This document shows, piece by piece, positions 9,985 to 21,668 of a stretch of 45,426 nt of DNA. The stretch covers positions 949,625 through 995,050 of the forward strand of contig BFEA01000025.1 of NCBI GenBank assembly GCA_003427395.1. The letters are read 5' to 3'. The DNA is from Chara braunii. Its lineage: Eukaryota; Streptophyta; Charophyceae; Charales; Characeae. The notes below the pieces were generated by a model. The model had not been told where the DNA came from, made no database searches, and saw nothing but the letters and a program-made list of their open reading frames with translations. How positions within the stretch are numbered: the first letter of the stretch is position 1; each line of letters opens with the position of its first letter. The translations under genes and the position numbers were made by a program.

Positions 9985-11064
9985 TCACCTAAAGCATGTG
10001 AGCTTTGAACACTTCCATCCAAGGTACATGACCCGAAAGTCAATCATGGAACANAACTCCTCCCATAGAGTGGGGAGATAAGGTCTAGAGAAAATCCCTC
10101 GTCTGAGATGTGGGAACTCCGATGGCTCTGTCACTGCCTCGTAGTTGACTTCTGCTGGTGAGATGTACCTCTTGTTCAAGTCTACCAAGTCACTCCAGCA
10201 AGACCCGTCTGTGAGCGGAGAAGGGACTGGCGGCTTGGGATAATCCGTGTAGAGCTTAGTTCCGAAGCTGCGAATCAGCTTTGTCCCACTCCCGTCCAAC
10301 TCATGCTCTCTCATCCCAAGATACCTTGTTGCCAAAATCCAGACCGATTCGAAGTGCTCATGAGCTGCTTTGCCTTTCTTTAAGTAGAGCCTCAGATCAT
10401 GAATGGTACCTCCCGCAAAATTGGTGAGGACAGCGAAGATTGACAGATCTCCCTGTCCGAAGCAAACTGCACTGACATACTGGTATTGAATTGCATCCTT
10501 GAGTGCGATTTGGTTGAGGTTGGTGAACACCAACTTGCTGACCGGAAAAGACTGAACCATGCTTATATGCATAATAACTTGTTGTCTTATAGTTGTTGTC
10601 TCCCTGACTTTCTCAGTTTCGTGGTTGTATCAATTGCTGCTTGTGATTTGATGATATATTGTGTGCCTAGTTATGGCTAATTTCTTATCTAGTTTGCCAG
10701 ATGATGCCTACTTGTTTCTTCCGAAATTGATGATTAGGTTCCTTTACCGATCGCCAGTCACAGTTTTCCTTGCTTCTTCAACAGTTCCTACCGACGAGAA
10801 GGTGTTGTGCAATCTTCCGTCCGATCCATGAAGGTAGTAGGTGTACTCTATCTTTGCGTGGTTTCTCACCAGTGTCAACGCGTGTTCCATCATGAGTCTC
10901 GTCTGATGACGAAGGTCATGTGCCACCCTTTCTTCCCAGCCTTCATGTTTACCCCAATGTAGCGAGCAGGTCACTCTTACTGTGTCACCACTCTCCTCCT
11001 CCTTGCAAAGACCCATTGCACCGTGATAGACTGAACTGTGATCATATAAATGGATGACAACCAC
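9985..11064 (-). CDS. Putative two-exon gene of unknown function
   Basis: Two minus-strand open segments, 11064-10748 and 10537-9985, can be joined across a 210-base intron (donor cg|gtaaag at 10747, acceptor ggtcag|c at 10538). The join keeps the reading frame: the split codon is completed as Arg. The combined product is about 290 residues. The first exon contains ALTLVRNHAKIEYTYYLHGSDG; the second contains GGTIHDLRLYLKKGKAAHE, WILATRYLGMREHELDG and PYLPTLWEE. Residue composition is that of an ordinary globular protein, unlike the low-complexity frames nearby. I do not recognise the family. The first segment opens with GTG and an in-frame stop lies at 11091-11089, so a further 5' exon is likely. 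The 3' end also carries an ag|gtgact donor-like site, so the stop at 9985 may not be the true end. One base (10053) is N. Confidence 0.5.
10538..10747 (-). other. Predicted intron (210 bases)
   Basis: GT-AG boundaries on the minus strand: gtaaag at the 5' end and ggtcag at the 3' end. It joins a phase-2 donor to a matching acceptor. A competing AG at about 10552 would break the frame. The interior is A/T-rich with stops in all frames. Confidence 0.5.
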
Positions 11065-13166
11065 ATCATGTGTTCGACCCCGGTTTACTTAACCTTTTGA
11101 ACGATGGGGGTGTTGCTGTTTACACCACGGGTATGAGAACTAAACGGATGAGGGTCGTGCAACGATTGGTTCCGATTGCTGACTTTAGGTGTGGTGATGT
11201 GGAACTATTGCCTCTGAAGTCACGACTGAGAACTGGCTAGATTATGAGGGAATGTACTGGGACCTTCGGGACACTATCAAGGGGCGTCTGTACGAACTAG
11301 CATTGACAATGCAGTGAGCTGCCCTTGACAGTCGTTCCATGTAAATTCAAGAAATAGCCTTTCGTGGATGTTATTATGAACAAGCAAAAATTAATCTCAC
11401 GTGGGGGCTCTCATAAGTCTCCAAATTGATTGATAATTATCCACATTTTGGGGTTGAGGTTCACAGTGTCTCACCCTGCAGAAGAGACAGGCGAGCTTGT
11501 TTGCCGCAGTATCACTGATCATGACTTTGTTACGCTCAATAGATTTTGAATCGGTCTTCTATCTTTCCTTCCCTTGTTTGCTCGATCTCTCACTCACTTA
11601 TTTATAGACCTAAGTCCCCCGAGTATAGTCCGCCAGGCAGTTACAGGCACTGACTCAAACCCGTGAGTACGAACTTCGAATGAGGCGCATAACACAACTA
11701 GCGACAAGTTCATCTCTCGTGGTCAAATATATGTCGTCAAAGGCAACCTCTCTTAAAAGACGAAAACAGACCTCGCTCAGCATGTGTCTGAGCACGGCAG
11801 CGGCAGGGCTCATCCGAAGATACTCAAGGTTAGCGTTGGTTATGAGTCTTTATTTGAAAGTCTGAACTGATGTACCCGTGGCAGCATGACAGCTCAGGAT
11901 CACAACCCTTGCCCGTGCACGACCGCTAGTTGATTTTCACTGTTAACGCCAAGTTGTCAGGGCAGACGACCAGTCAGTGAGGCCCTCCGAGGGTAGCCGT
12001 GCACAGAAAAAGAAAATCAGTTATTTGTTGAACGATTTGCTAACGAGATCAGCCTAGCATTGTGCACAATCCCGTTGGTAACGCAAACAGTGACTTAGCA
12101 GGCTTAGACCCTTCCCATGTGTTGTACTGAATGCAACAGTCCAGTCTCCTTCTCATATATTGTCTAGGAGTTGTTTTGGAAATGTTTATCATGCACGCAT
12201 TGGGCAAATGTCATCAATCATTGGAAATAACTCAGTGAAACTGGGAGGGCTTCGCGTTTCATGCGAAACTGAGCACTACTCATCATGCCCTTTCTGGGTT
12301 TTCCTTATACACAACATAAGGTGCTATTATAGACAAGGTCCCATAACGAATGACGATAGTCACCGCTGTGGTTGTAACGTGAGTGGCCCCTGCAGCACAG
12401 AGCACGGTCAGCGTTGATCCCCGTATAGAAAAGTAAAGCAACTTTTCAGGGTCGACCTGGTAGATTGTGTGAGTGGAAATTAATTAAACAGGACGAAGCA
12501 ATTAATCATGAGATCGATAAGTCAGGGACTATCTTTATTATTAGTCTTAGTTTCTACGGATGAGGACCTCACGAGAGCTGCCTTCAGTCACTGAACCAGT
12601 GTGGCGTTGTTCACCCAGATAACCCACTTTATATAGTTTTTGGGCTCCCTTGGTTTTCCTGCTACTTGTACTTATTTCTTATTTAGGCGCTCCCTTTACG
12701 GCGAACTCGTCCCAAAGCAACAGACAATCTATTAGTCACCATCAAGCAGGTACTTGACCAGAAAATAAGCAACCCTTCTAAGCACGAACTTTCGCTTGCT
12801 CATTACTTGCAGATGGCCATATGAGATTGATTGTCTTATCTTAAGGTAGACCCAGGGTTATACAACTTAACCACTCTTACTTAGGTAGCAAGAGCTTTAA
12901 CAGGGCTACCTTGCAATCATGGCAAACCCTTGAGCCTGCCAACCCAATTAGGTGAGCCGTGTCTGACCACATAATTCTAAGAATCCTTGCTACGAGATAT
13001 TCGAGGGAGCGATAGAGCAATGACGACAATAAGCATAGTTAGAGGAAGTGGGGGAGTTGTAACAAGAAAAAGGGCCAAGAAACTCAAAAGGGAGAAGAGG
13101 GGGGGGGCGAAAGGCTTTCGGGCGAGTCGATTAAAACCCTATTTGTAAATAATCTTCCCTTTTCAA
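11065..13166. other. Intergenic, about 2.1 kb, no feature recognised
   Basis: Only short scattered frames (60-85 residues) without motifs. I found no repeat shared with the rest of the window and no tRNA or snRNA. Upstream exons of the 10-kb gene could be hidden here but cannot be identified from sequence alone. Confidence 0.45.
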
Positions 13167-13454
13167 TCAAAACATTGTCTCGTTTATCACTCCGACCCAA
13201 ACATTCTGTTTGCTTTCAGCACTTGGTTTACTATCTCCATAATACCGCTCACTGGCGAGCCTGCCTTTATCCACGAATGTAGGTGGTCGTTCACTCAACG
13301 ATGGCCAAATCACTCCTTGATTCCTCCCAGAAAAAGCCAGTGTGAGTAAATTCCGATTGTTTTCTCGATCAAATTCCCAGAGAACTAACACAAGAAGGTT
13401 AGAGTCACTATAAGTTGATGGCTCCGAAAAATTGATGTAACGACAAGCAACCAA
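13167..13454 (-). CDS. Uncharacterised 95-residue open frame (possible exon)
   Basis: The frame reads like a normal protein (INFSEPSTYSDSN, LVLVLWEFDRENN, SGRNQGVIWP, NVWVGVINE) and not like low-complexity noise. It opens without a convincing ATG and has an in-frame stop about 35 bases upstream. It lies on the same strand as, and about 2.1 kb upstream of, the putative spliced gene at 9985-11064, so it could be an exon of it. No family recognised. Weakly supported. Confidence 0.25.
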   Translation of the reverse strand: MVACRYINFSEPSTYSDSNLLVLVLWEFDRENNRNLLTLAFSGRNQGVIWPSLSERPPTFVDKGRLASERYYGDSKPSAESKQNVWVGVINETMF

Positions 13455-14908
13455 GACTCGATTCTTGATTAACTGGGTACCCCTCGGTCAACAACACGAT
13501 CTGCTTCAAGTTGATACTCAGGCAAGGTGACCCCATGAACTTCCAAGAACATCTTAACCAACAAGAAAAATTAACCAGAATGAAGAGTTACAATACTGAC
13601 GGAAGCATGCCATGTTCAGTCTGCTGGGAGCAAGTGATCTGAAGCAAAGGCGTTCGCTCATAAAGGGTCAGCGCGAACTGACACCCATAACAGTGAGCTT
13701 GAAGGTCATGTCATTGATCTCTCACTTTCAACCACCCAGGTTTCTTTATCTGCTTTCCTTAGTATGTTCGCACCGCTCTTCCAACTCTACCTTCCCCCCA
13801 CTTCTAACGGCTCCTTCATCCATGCCCCTCGTCAGTTAGAGCTCTCGGTATCCTTATAAAACGTGCTCACCCTCTATGTCAGCTACGGTTCTCCTTTGTC
13901 AAGCGACAATCGCAAGGAAGGTCTCTCCCATCTAGCGTAGCACATCACTCATCACCAATCGATGGTTGACGTCAACAATCTAGCTTAGCTCTCGCGTGCA
14001 CGACAGGAACCACGCTCTTAGCCTCGTGACGTTGGAGGCTAGGAGCAGTAAGTCACTGGTGTAAACTGGAGGCAACAGCAACCCGTTCTCCCTCGTTTAG
14101 TCCCGCACGCGCGTCTTCGCAAGTCATGGCTAGTCATAACACAGCAACAGAACACGAGCCAAGAATACAACTTCCTCTCGCAAAACATTGAGCTCCACCC
14201 GTGGTCACTTAGCACTCGCCCCAGCACGACTTCAACTTCGTTGTTACTGCGAGCTAGGTGCGTCCACTGAAAACAGTGGCTATGACAACGTCTCCAACCA
14301 GTAAGTGACACTCATATCTCGTTGCACGAACTAGCAAGAAGCTCACCCTGCTTAGGATCAAACTCGGATCAAGCCCGTTCAGAACTGTTCGTGTCAGCAG
14401 CATCCCACACAATAATGACGCCTCCCAGGAAAAGAAAAGGAAGGGAAGCCTTCATCGCCATTTCCCTCCCCAATCCTTGATTACCTCCCCTTGACATGGA
14501 GCGCGCGGGACACACTGAAGCTAGAGGCGCAAGCAACGCACGCGAAGTTGACATCAACGGTAAATTCATTCCCTGCGCCACTCGCACAGGTGTGACCTCT
14601 CTCTCTCCCTTCGCATCTCAATTTTACTTCCTTCTCGCGAGCATTCCTCGCTCACTGCTCTCACATGCTCCACTCTCCATTCAGTGTCTCACAAGATTCC
14701 TGCTGGCAAGCATGAGGTCAACTGAAGCGGAGATGGAAAAAAAAAAACAATGAAGACAATGACGTGCTTTTGCATTTACTCTGTCAAGGCAACGTGCGTC
14801 GATATGTCGAGAATGGGGGGACGAATATCTCTCCGAGGATAGCAGCCTAAGCTGCGCGAGGATGACAGTCTTGTTGCTCCGACGGAAGCAAAGGTGACGT
14901 CAACCACA
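13455..14908. other. Intergenic, about 1.45 kb, no feature recognised
   Basis: Frames of up to 90 residues on both strands lack motifs. A weak inverted similarity links about 14040-14065 (cagtaagtcactgg...) and about 14280-14310 (ccagtaagtgacactc); it is too short to interpret. Confidence 0.4.
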
Positions 14909-15652
14909 CTACACGCGCTGACCTCCTCCTCCCTTCTCTCTTCTTCTCTGTCTACCCACACACTCTGCATAGTTGCACTCTGGGGCGCACCCCTGGCTCC
15001 GACCTCGCACACATAACTGCTTAGTGCCCCAGATCTCTCTCGTCTCTTGCCCCCTGGCCTCAGACCCGTCTTTGAGTCGACCTCTGCGCCCCTCAGCCAA
15101 GCGGAGCTGGTCCCTCCGTCGTCGTGAGTTGGCCTCTGGGCCGCTCTCCACTGGTTTCGCTGACGAGTGATCTTGCCTCCACTGGTCCAGACCATGCCAA
15201 GACCGAGTCTCCGCGTTCAAATCACTAGCTTCGCTCTCAGCTTCCGTGTCCCGGTCCAAATGTCGCTGCTCCCTCTCTACCGTATCAGTTGAAGTCTATG
15301 CTTCTAGGTACGATACGATCACTTTCAACTCATCTGTGACCCCGTCCCTTCTACACCTTATTTCCGCTTTGTCCTTAGCCTCTGAGATCGCCATCTGCAG
15401 GCCTTGGTCTGCCCGCATTTCTTCTTCTTTCCCCCCTTCTACGTTCACCCTTAGCTTAGACTCCTGCCTACCGTAGATGTAATCCAGTACAACCGTTACC
15501 ATAGGCCCCTCTCCTGACATCCTCTCCCATTTCCAAAGAAATTGAAGGCACCTTGGCCTATAGCCATACAACCCACTGCTGCGTACCATAGCTGAATAGG
15601 CGTATAGAACTCGGCTCCCGACTCCCGAAACACCCCGGGCATAACACTCCAC
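14909..15652 (-). pseudogene. Charged, coiled-coil-like protein with in-frame TAG (unknown)
   Basis: Two minus-strand frames, 15652-15296 and 15259-14909, are in the same phase and separated only by a TAG at 15296-15298. The reading is continuous in character across it: ...ELKVIVSYLEA, stop, TSTDTVEREQRHLDRDTEAE.... The first half has FLWKWERMSGEGPMVTVVL and EEEMRADQGLQMAISEAKDK; the second is rich in Glu, Arg, Asp and Ser. About 247 codons in total. This resembles a charged gag-like or structural protein that acquired a stop (TGG to TAG is one route), but I do not recognise a family. Whether the ATG at 15652 is the start is unknown. Confidence 0.35.
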
Positions 15653-18159
15653 ACACGCGTCCGAGGACAGACTGCCTCACGCCCGCCCAGCCACTCAGCC
15701 CTCTCCTCAGTTCACCAACAACTAGTGAGAAGAGGCTACTAATGGCCAAATCGCCGAAAGTTCATCTCCCTCTCTTTTATAAGATCGCCGCTCACCGCGC
15801 CCCCAGCGTTCTAAACGAGGGACTCAAATATCCCATTTTTAAATTTTGTAAAAAAAAAAAAAAAAAAAGAATAATAAAATAAAATAAATTAAAGTATAAA
15901 TATTTACTTTTTTAAATTTCATAAAGCAAGTAGAACAAAGAAAAGAGAGCGGAGCCGAACCCCAACGGTCGCTCCGGAGGTGAAGTGACCCAGGCTTCGA
16001 CGCGGCAGTCCCATAACGGGATACCGATGATCGCCTCTCTCCCCTCAAGACGTGCCGCTGGTCTACCCCTGACGGGTACCCGTGTCCGATGGCAAGGACG
16101 AGGCTTATGACCTTCCATAGGGGTGATAAGCCTCCTACCGATGCGGTCGCGGGTCGCCCCTCTTTTGGGGTCCTACCACACGAAGTTCAGTCGGACAGAC
16201 CTGGCGCAGGGAAACAACGAAGAGTCGAGCCAATCTGAACCATCAGACAACGATCGCGCTTGAAAGTTGACCCGCTAGCCCCTTGAGATGACAGGCCGAA
16301 ATGAAAACCGAGTCTACCTAATCGTGTGAAAAGGAAAATTAAATAATAATAATGAAAATAACGAAAACTTAAGGACAAAGTGACTAAAGGTCGTCAGATT
16401 TTCCCCAAACTAAAGCAGGCGGTTCACTCGTGCAGATTAGGCCTCTAGTTTTCTTTTCACTTTTCTTTTTACGCTTCATTTTTTTTTCTCTCTCGTTTTC
16501 ATTGCTTAGCCTTTTTTTCTCTGACAGCGACCACCTGCTCCAAGCACCTTACCCATAACCTGACTAAAGGGCACTCGGCGCGCACTAGAAAAGACTGCGT
16601 CGGTCCCTCTACCTTCACGTCCCTGGGCGAACCCGGCGGCTACCACGACCGCAGGCTGGTAGTGCTCTGCTGTACAGCAGGGCGCCGAGCCTGCGTGGAC
16701 CAATGGAAAGTCCAGTGGCACACCCTTTTGTTGAGGGCACGCGCCAACTGGGCCGGTCCACAGCAGAGTATAGCCACGCATACTAGGTGGGCCTTGGAGG
16801 TTCTGAACTACCTGATGAGTCGCGGGTGTCAAAGCGAGGAGCTGATACTTAGCAGAAGTCAGGCACAGGAGGGCCGGGGCACCGCACCCTCCGACAACGT
16901 CCCTTTCCCTGATATTCCACAGGGAGAAGCGCCTCAACACGTAAACAGTGCGGGACATGGTGGATCCTGGAAACTGTCGAGAACGAAGGTCACCACCCCA
17001 ACAAGCCAGGTACCGGGCATGCCGATCCCCCCCGTGGAAACGCTAAAGCCAACCCTAATCACACTTAGGTGGTAAGTGTCGCCGAAGCGATGCCCCATTA
17101 CCGCTTGGTCGTCTTGCTCCCGACTCTCCAAAAATGGTTGGTTTTGATTTGGCCGGCGGGTTGTTTTTCTTTTTATCTGATGCCGGCGGGCAGGCGGGCG
17201 GGTAGCTGGTTGTTACGGCAGCAGATGGCGGGGCAAAGGAGAGGTTGGGGCGGGACGGGGAATGTTCCTGGTTTGGCGTGACAAGTGCGAGGCTCGGTGG
17301 GATGCCCGCGAACCGCCCACAGCTACCGGCAAAACCCGAGGACCCGGGGTTCGGCGGGCTGGCAGTGGTATGGGCACTGCGGCAGGGGAGGTTAGCGTGG
17401 AAGGGAAGGCACACACAACAGGGCCAAGAAGGGAAGTGGGGGTGGTGAAGGGTGGGCTGGTGGGAGCTTGGGGCTGGAGTGGTGAGGACCAGACCGCAAT
17501 ATGTTGAGGGGAAGCTCCGACGCCATAGCTTCGTCTGCCCGACCGCGAGAGCGATGACAATGACAATGACAAGGACAAGGACACTGATTTCTTGTCGTTG
17601 GTTTATCATCATTTTGTTGCCTCCCTTCCAGTTTGAACCCAAATAACACCGAGTATTCCGTAACCGGTTTTATCTCTGTCGCATTATGTCTGGGTCTGAG
17701 AGCCTACAATAGCAGGTGAGTGACGTGAGGGATGTCTGAGAGAATCATTGCTACCTGGTAGTTTGAGCATGTCCGAACGCCCCGCGACGAAGTTCTAGAC
17801 TAGATAGGCAATTGGAGTGGTGGTGAGGTGCCTGTCTCTTCCTCGGGATGTGTAGGGACTCTCTCTGTATTTGTGTGTGTGGGACTCACTCGTTTGCTGA
17901 TCCCCTGTGTTCTTTCCTTTCCCTCTCTTCCACTCTACCTTTGCTGCTACTGTGTGTGGGACTCGTTTCTCAGCTTGATGTACCCATGCTAGATGATCTG
18001 CTGAACCGTGACAGACAACCCCCTCAGCTCCGACCGTCATCTCTCAGCCGCATATGCACCGCGAAGTTGTCTCCTTTCCGATCCCTTCGTCTCTCACAAA
18101 CCTGCTTGTTGCTCATTTTCATGTACAAAACTTGAGAAATTTTATCTCCTTGTGCATTG

Positions 18160-18162
<3 letters not shown>
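15653..18162. other. Intergenic, about 2.5 kb; A/T tract then G/C-rich stretch
   Basis: A 17-20 base A run and A/T-rich block occupy about 15840-15930. The interval 16980-17560 is very G/C-rich, with purine-biased strands that give empty Pro- or Gly-rich frames. Frames at 16506-16958 (minus) and 16662-17075 (plus) overlap one another and have no motif. A box-B-like 'ggttcggctcc' occurs on the minus strand near 15955 (see findings). Confidence 0.4.

Positions 18163-18251
<89 letters not shown>
18163..18251. repeat. (CT)n microsatellite at left edge of gap
   Basis: 89 bases of pure CT running directly into the N block. The true length is unknown because the assembly breaks here. Confidence 0.97.
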
Positions 18252-18956
18252 NNNNNNNNNNNNNNNNNNNNNNNNNNNNNNNNNNNNNNNNNNNNNNNNN
18301 NNNNNNNNNNNNNNNNNNNNNNNNNNNNNNNNNNNNNNNNNNNNNNNNNNNNNNNNNNNNNNNNNNNNNNNNNNNNNNNNNNNNNNNNNNNNNNNNNNNN
18401 NNNNNNNNNNNNNNNNNNNNNNNNNNNNNNNNNNNNNNNNNNNNNNNNNNNNNNNNNNNNNNNNNNNNNNNNNNNNNNNNNNNNNNNNNNNNNNNNNNNN
18501 NNNNNNNNNNNNNNNNNNNNNNNNNNNNNNNNNNNNNNNNNNNNNNNNNNNNNNNNNNNNNNNNNNNNNNNNNNNNNNNNNNNNNNNNNNNNNNNNNNNN
18601 NNNNNNNNNNNNNNNNNNNNNNNNNNNNNNNNNNNNNNNNNNNNNNNNNNNNNNNNNNNNNNNNNNNNNNNNNNNNNNNNNNNNNNNNNNNNNNNNNNNN
18701 NNNNNNNNNNNNNNNNNNNNNNNNNNNNNNNNNNNNNNNNNNNNNNNNNNNNNNNNNNNNNNNNNNNNNNNNNNNNNNNNNNNNNNNNNNNNNNNNNNNN
18801 NNNNNNNNNNNNNNNNNNNNNNNNNNNNNNNNNNNNNNNNNNNNNNNNNNNNNNNNNNNNNNNNNNNNNNNNNNNNNNNNNNNNNNNNNNNNNNNNNNNN
18901 NNNNNNNNNNNNNNNNNNNNNNNNNNNNNNNNNNNNNNNNNNNNNNNNNNNNNNNN
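18252..18956. other. Assembly gap (705 N)
   Basis: Run of N between a CT microsatellite and a C homopolymer (18957-18973). Any frame spanning it is meaningless. Confidence 1.
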
Positions 18957-18973
18957 CCCCCCCCCCCCCCCCC
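18957..18973. repeat. Poly-C run at right edge of gap
   Basis: 17 C's immediately after the N block, followed by a short CT run and (CG)n. This resembles the order at the left edge of the window. Confidence 0.9.
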
Positions 18974-19324
18974 TCTTTCTCTCTCTGTGCAGCGCGCGCG
19001 CGATACCCGGCCTACCACTCCACTCCTTGCAACCACTTCTGTTTTTTCAATCACATCATCGCATTTTGCTGCCCCTCTTTTGCTTTTCCTTTTCATCGAT
19101 TGATGTTGTGATGTGGTGGGTTAGACTCTGTCACTCTAGCCTCTCTCTCCCCTCTTGATGTCTCTGGGTCTCTCTTTCTCCGTTCTGAAATGAAATGGGC
19201 GTAGTCCGCAGGAAACCAACACATGTGTTTGTGTAGGAGCCTCGGAGGGATCTGTGTGAAACATCCCTGCTGTTACTCAACAACGCTCCCTCGTTTCTCA
19301 ACGCATTAGGACTTATCGATTAAG

Positions 19325-19383
19325 TTCTGGACATTATTGTGGCCAGATGCATCCAGCTCCGGCCTTAATTACAGGCAGATACG
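19325..19383 (+). repeat. Short dispersed motif R2, copy 2
   Basis: Shares 'ttctgga...t.tggccagatgcatccag' and the following 'tc.ggcc' with 3720-3775, in the same orientation. Confidence 0.5.
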
Positions 19384-19964
19384 TTTAGAACTGTGAGTAT
19401 GACCTCAGTCAGTAGTACGCGCATTGGCGGAGATGTGAATCAGAACCGAAACTACGACCAGATCCGTCGTCGTTAGGCGGGTTAAAGTTGCAGCCGAAGA
19501 AAGCAAAAGGAGGGGAACGACGGAAGGGAGAGCAAGCAGTAACCGGGAGAAGCTGGACCGAAGGCATAAAAAAGAAAGAGTAGTTTTCGTCAGTCAAGGC
19601 AATCCAGCTACCGGTAATTCGCGCAGTGATGATGGCTAGAGTAAGTGTTTTTATTCAACTCTAAGCTTCTTGTCACTGTTGTCGCCTAATGCAGTGATGA
19701 TCGATGATGTATACTTACTAGTGTACTACTTCCCTGAGGAGTGGTTGAGCAAAACTCTGCCATTTTGGTGCAATGTGTGTGGGATAAGAAGGTGTCTGTC
19801 TGGTGAAAGAGGTTGAAATTTCACGGTCAAACTTTTTCTGTATTGCAAACGACGGTATGGTCCTGCCGACGTACGTTTACTTGGAGAAAAATGATGAAAT
19901 GACGAAAGCACAAAATTGATGTATTGATGCCCGTTGGATAAAATGGATTCAATGGACGAAGATA

Positions 19965-20020
19965 CTTATTTCAAGATCTTCACTTATTTTCAAGATCTTC
20001 ACTTATTTTAAGATCTTCAC
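19965..20020. repeat. Three tandem copies of a ~20-bp unit
   Basis: Unit cttattttcaagatcttcac, repeated three times with minor variation; agatct is palindromic. Confidence 0.9.
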
Positions 20021-20063
20021 TACTCCTCGTTTGCCTATTTGCTAGTCAGTCTTCATCCGTCTG

Positions 20064-20097
20064 TTTTTTTTTTTTTTTTTTTTTNTNTNTTGNTTNT
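20064..20097. repeat. Poly-T tract with ambiguous bases
   Basis: About 21 T's followed by alternating T and N, then a 12-base A run shortly downstream (about 20117-20128). A homopolymer of uncertain length. Confidence 0.9.
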
Positions 20098-21076
20098 ACT
20101 GCACAAGAGGATATCGAAAAAAAAAAAATAACGAAGAAAATTGTGGCACATCGATGGAATGAAAGAAGTTTGTGTCATTGTGGTGGTAATTTAACCTGAT
20201 CGAGTAGGAAGAGTGACTCTGCCTACGGCGATCGAGATGCTTACAAGTTTCGTCGGACATCGATGGTACGTGGAGTAGCTGCGCGGGTTCTCGCTTATAG
20301 GCTTGCTGCGCTGCAGCTCCGTTGGGTAGGTTAGGGGGGACCTATGTATTTCTTTTATTTTATTTTTTTGTCTTGTTATTTTGTGAGATTACCCCGATCT
20401 TAAATCATCTATTTGCATTAATCACCCATGCTATGGATGTAGGAGCATTAACTCCTAACCTCTTTGGGCTTTTGAAAAACGAAAAAAAATTGTTAGAATT
20501 TTATGAAATAGTTTCGGGAACAAGAATGCATGCTAGTTTCTTTTTTTCTTTTCAGGACGCATGTTGTTCTACAACAGAAGGTTTATATGGGGTTGAGATG
20601 CAGCAGTGGACGACAGGAACCGGACAGAGAGAGGCTACAGTAGTCTGGCGGCGCCACCCTCTATCGTTGTCGCGGTCCATCGTTTGCTTGTCAAATGAAC
20701 AGAAGATGCTAAAGAATCTTTTTATTTATTTCTCTATTTTTTGGACTTTGTGCTGTTTTTTTCCTTCCTTCTTTGTATGCCTGCCTGCTGCATTCGTGCC
20801 AATCTACCACCGACTGGTCTATCTTTGCTCAACAAGAAAAAGGGCAAGTTTACTAATAAATCAGAGAAGTTGAAAAACTTATTGGAGAAGATCTGGTTTT
20901 CGCCCCGAGACTGGAGATCTAGTTTTCGCCCCAGACTGCCTGTTTGTATGCTGCCTGCTCGTACTCCCCCAACTTGCCTGCCTGCCCGCCCACTTCTTGT
21001 ACTCCCCCTATTGGGTGGCTTGCGCGTATGCATGATGCCCTTTTGACCGCTCTACCGCTCTTCCAACTCTCATGTT

Positions 21077-21668
21077 GTAGGGCCAAACCCCGATAGACTT
21101 TCGAGCCTTAGTCGACCCCAATGTGGGTCCCATTTGGCTCGGCCCGCCCACACTCATGCTCAGGGCGCGGGCCGTTCGTCCCAGGGTCATGTAGCTCAGC
21201 CCTCACGCCGGGTGGTAGTCTCGCTGGTCATTCTGCAACGCTGAATTTTGTTTTGATTCTTGGTTGTGTTCTCAAGCAATTGCTCCTTCCAATACGCAGG
21301 CAGTCCATGGGTTCTTTGAGAGTTTTTTTCTCTTGTGCACAGGCAAAGCGTCATCCTTAAGCCGCGCACCATTTCCCTGAGCATTGCAATTTTATGGCAT
21401 CATCGGGGCGCGGTGATGTCGTCCTCCCCCTCGCCTCTACGCATCCCTCGAGTGTCCAGCATTTCATCCATTGTCATTGACGCAGGCCCCTTGGTCTTTT
21501 CGGGGCCTATACATGCATGCACAGGCTACTTCACATTTCCCATAGCAAAGTTGCACTTCTTTATTTCATTTACACCCCAAATTACAAAACACAAAAGTCA
21601 CTTCCATGGGTTGGCTTTACGCTAAGGGTCCCATAGCCCCTTTTGCCCCCTCTTCCCTTTTCCTTTGC
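21077..21668 (-). repeat. Dispersed repeat R1, copy 2 (internal deletion)
   Basis: On the plus strand it begins gtagggccaaacccc and continues with 'gactttcgagccttagtcgac', 'gggccgttcgtcccagggtcat', 'tagctcagcc', 'caagcaattgctccttccaa' and 'gccccttggtcttttcggggcc'. Every block is also in copy 3 in the same order and orientation. Relative to copy 3, about 66 bases are missing between 'gggtcat' and 'gtagctcag' near 21188, with a 2-base microhomology at the junction. The similarity stops near 21668 inside a C/T-rich run. No target-site duplication was found. Confidence 0.85.

Larger units (their letters stand above)
18974..21076. other. Intergenic, about 2.1 kb, small repeats only
   Basis: No supported gene; the 183-residue plus frame at 20322-20873 has no domain. 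It contains R2 copy 2 (about 19325-19383), a threefold ~20-bp tandem repeat (19965-20020) and a T run with Ns (20064-20097). Confidence 0.45.

Noticed and set aside
16506-17075. Opposing frames of 150 and 137 residues
   Set aside because: They overlap on both strands in a G/C-rich segment and neither shows a domain.
17055-17642. 195-residue Pro/Ser-rich minus-strand frame
   Set aside because: It lies in a strongly G-rich stretch where several frames are open at once; no motif and no paralogue.
18008-19158. Four frames of 325-367 residues across the gap, rich in Leu-Ser or Arg-Glu
   Set aside because: They are translations of the CT microsatellite plus Ns; no real coding content.
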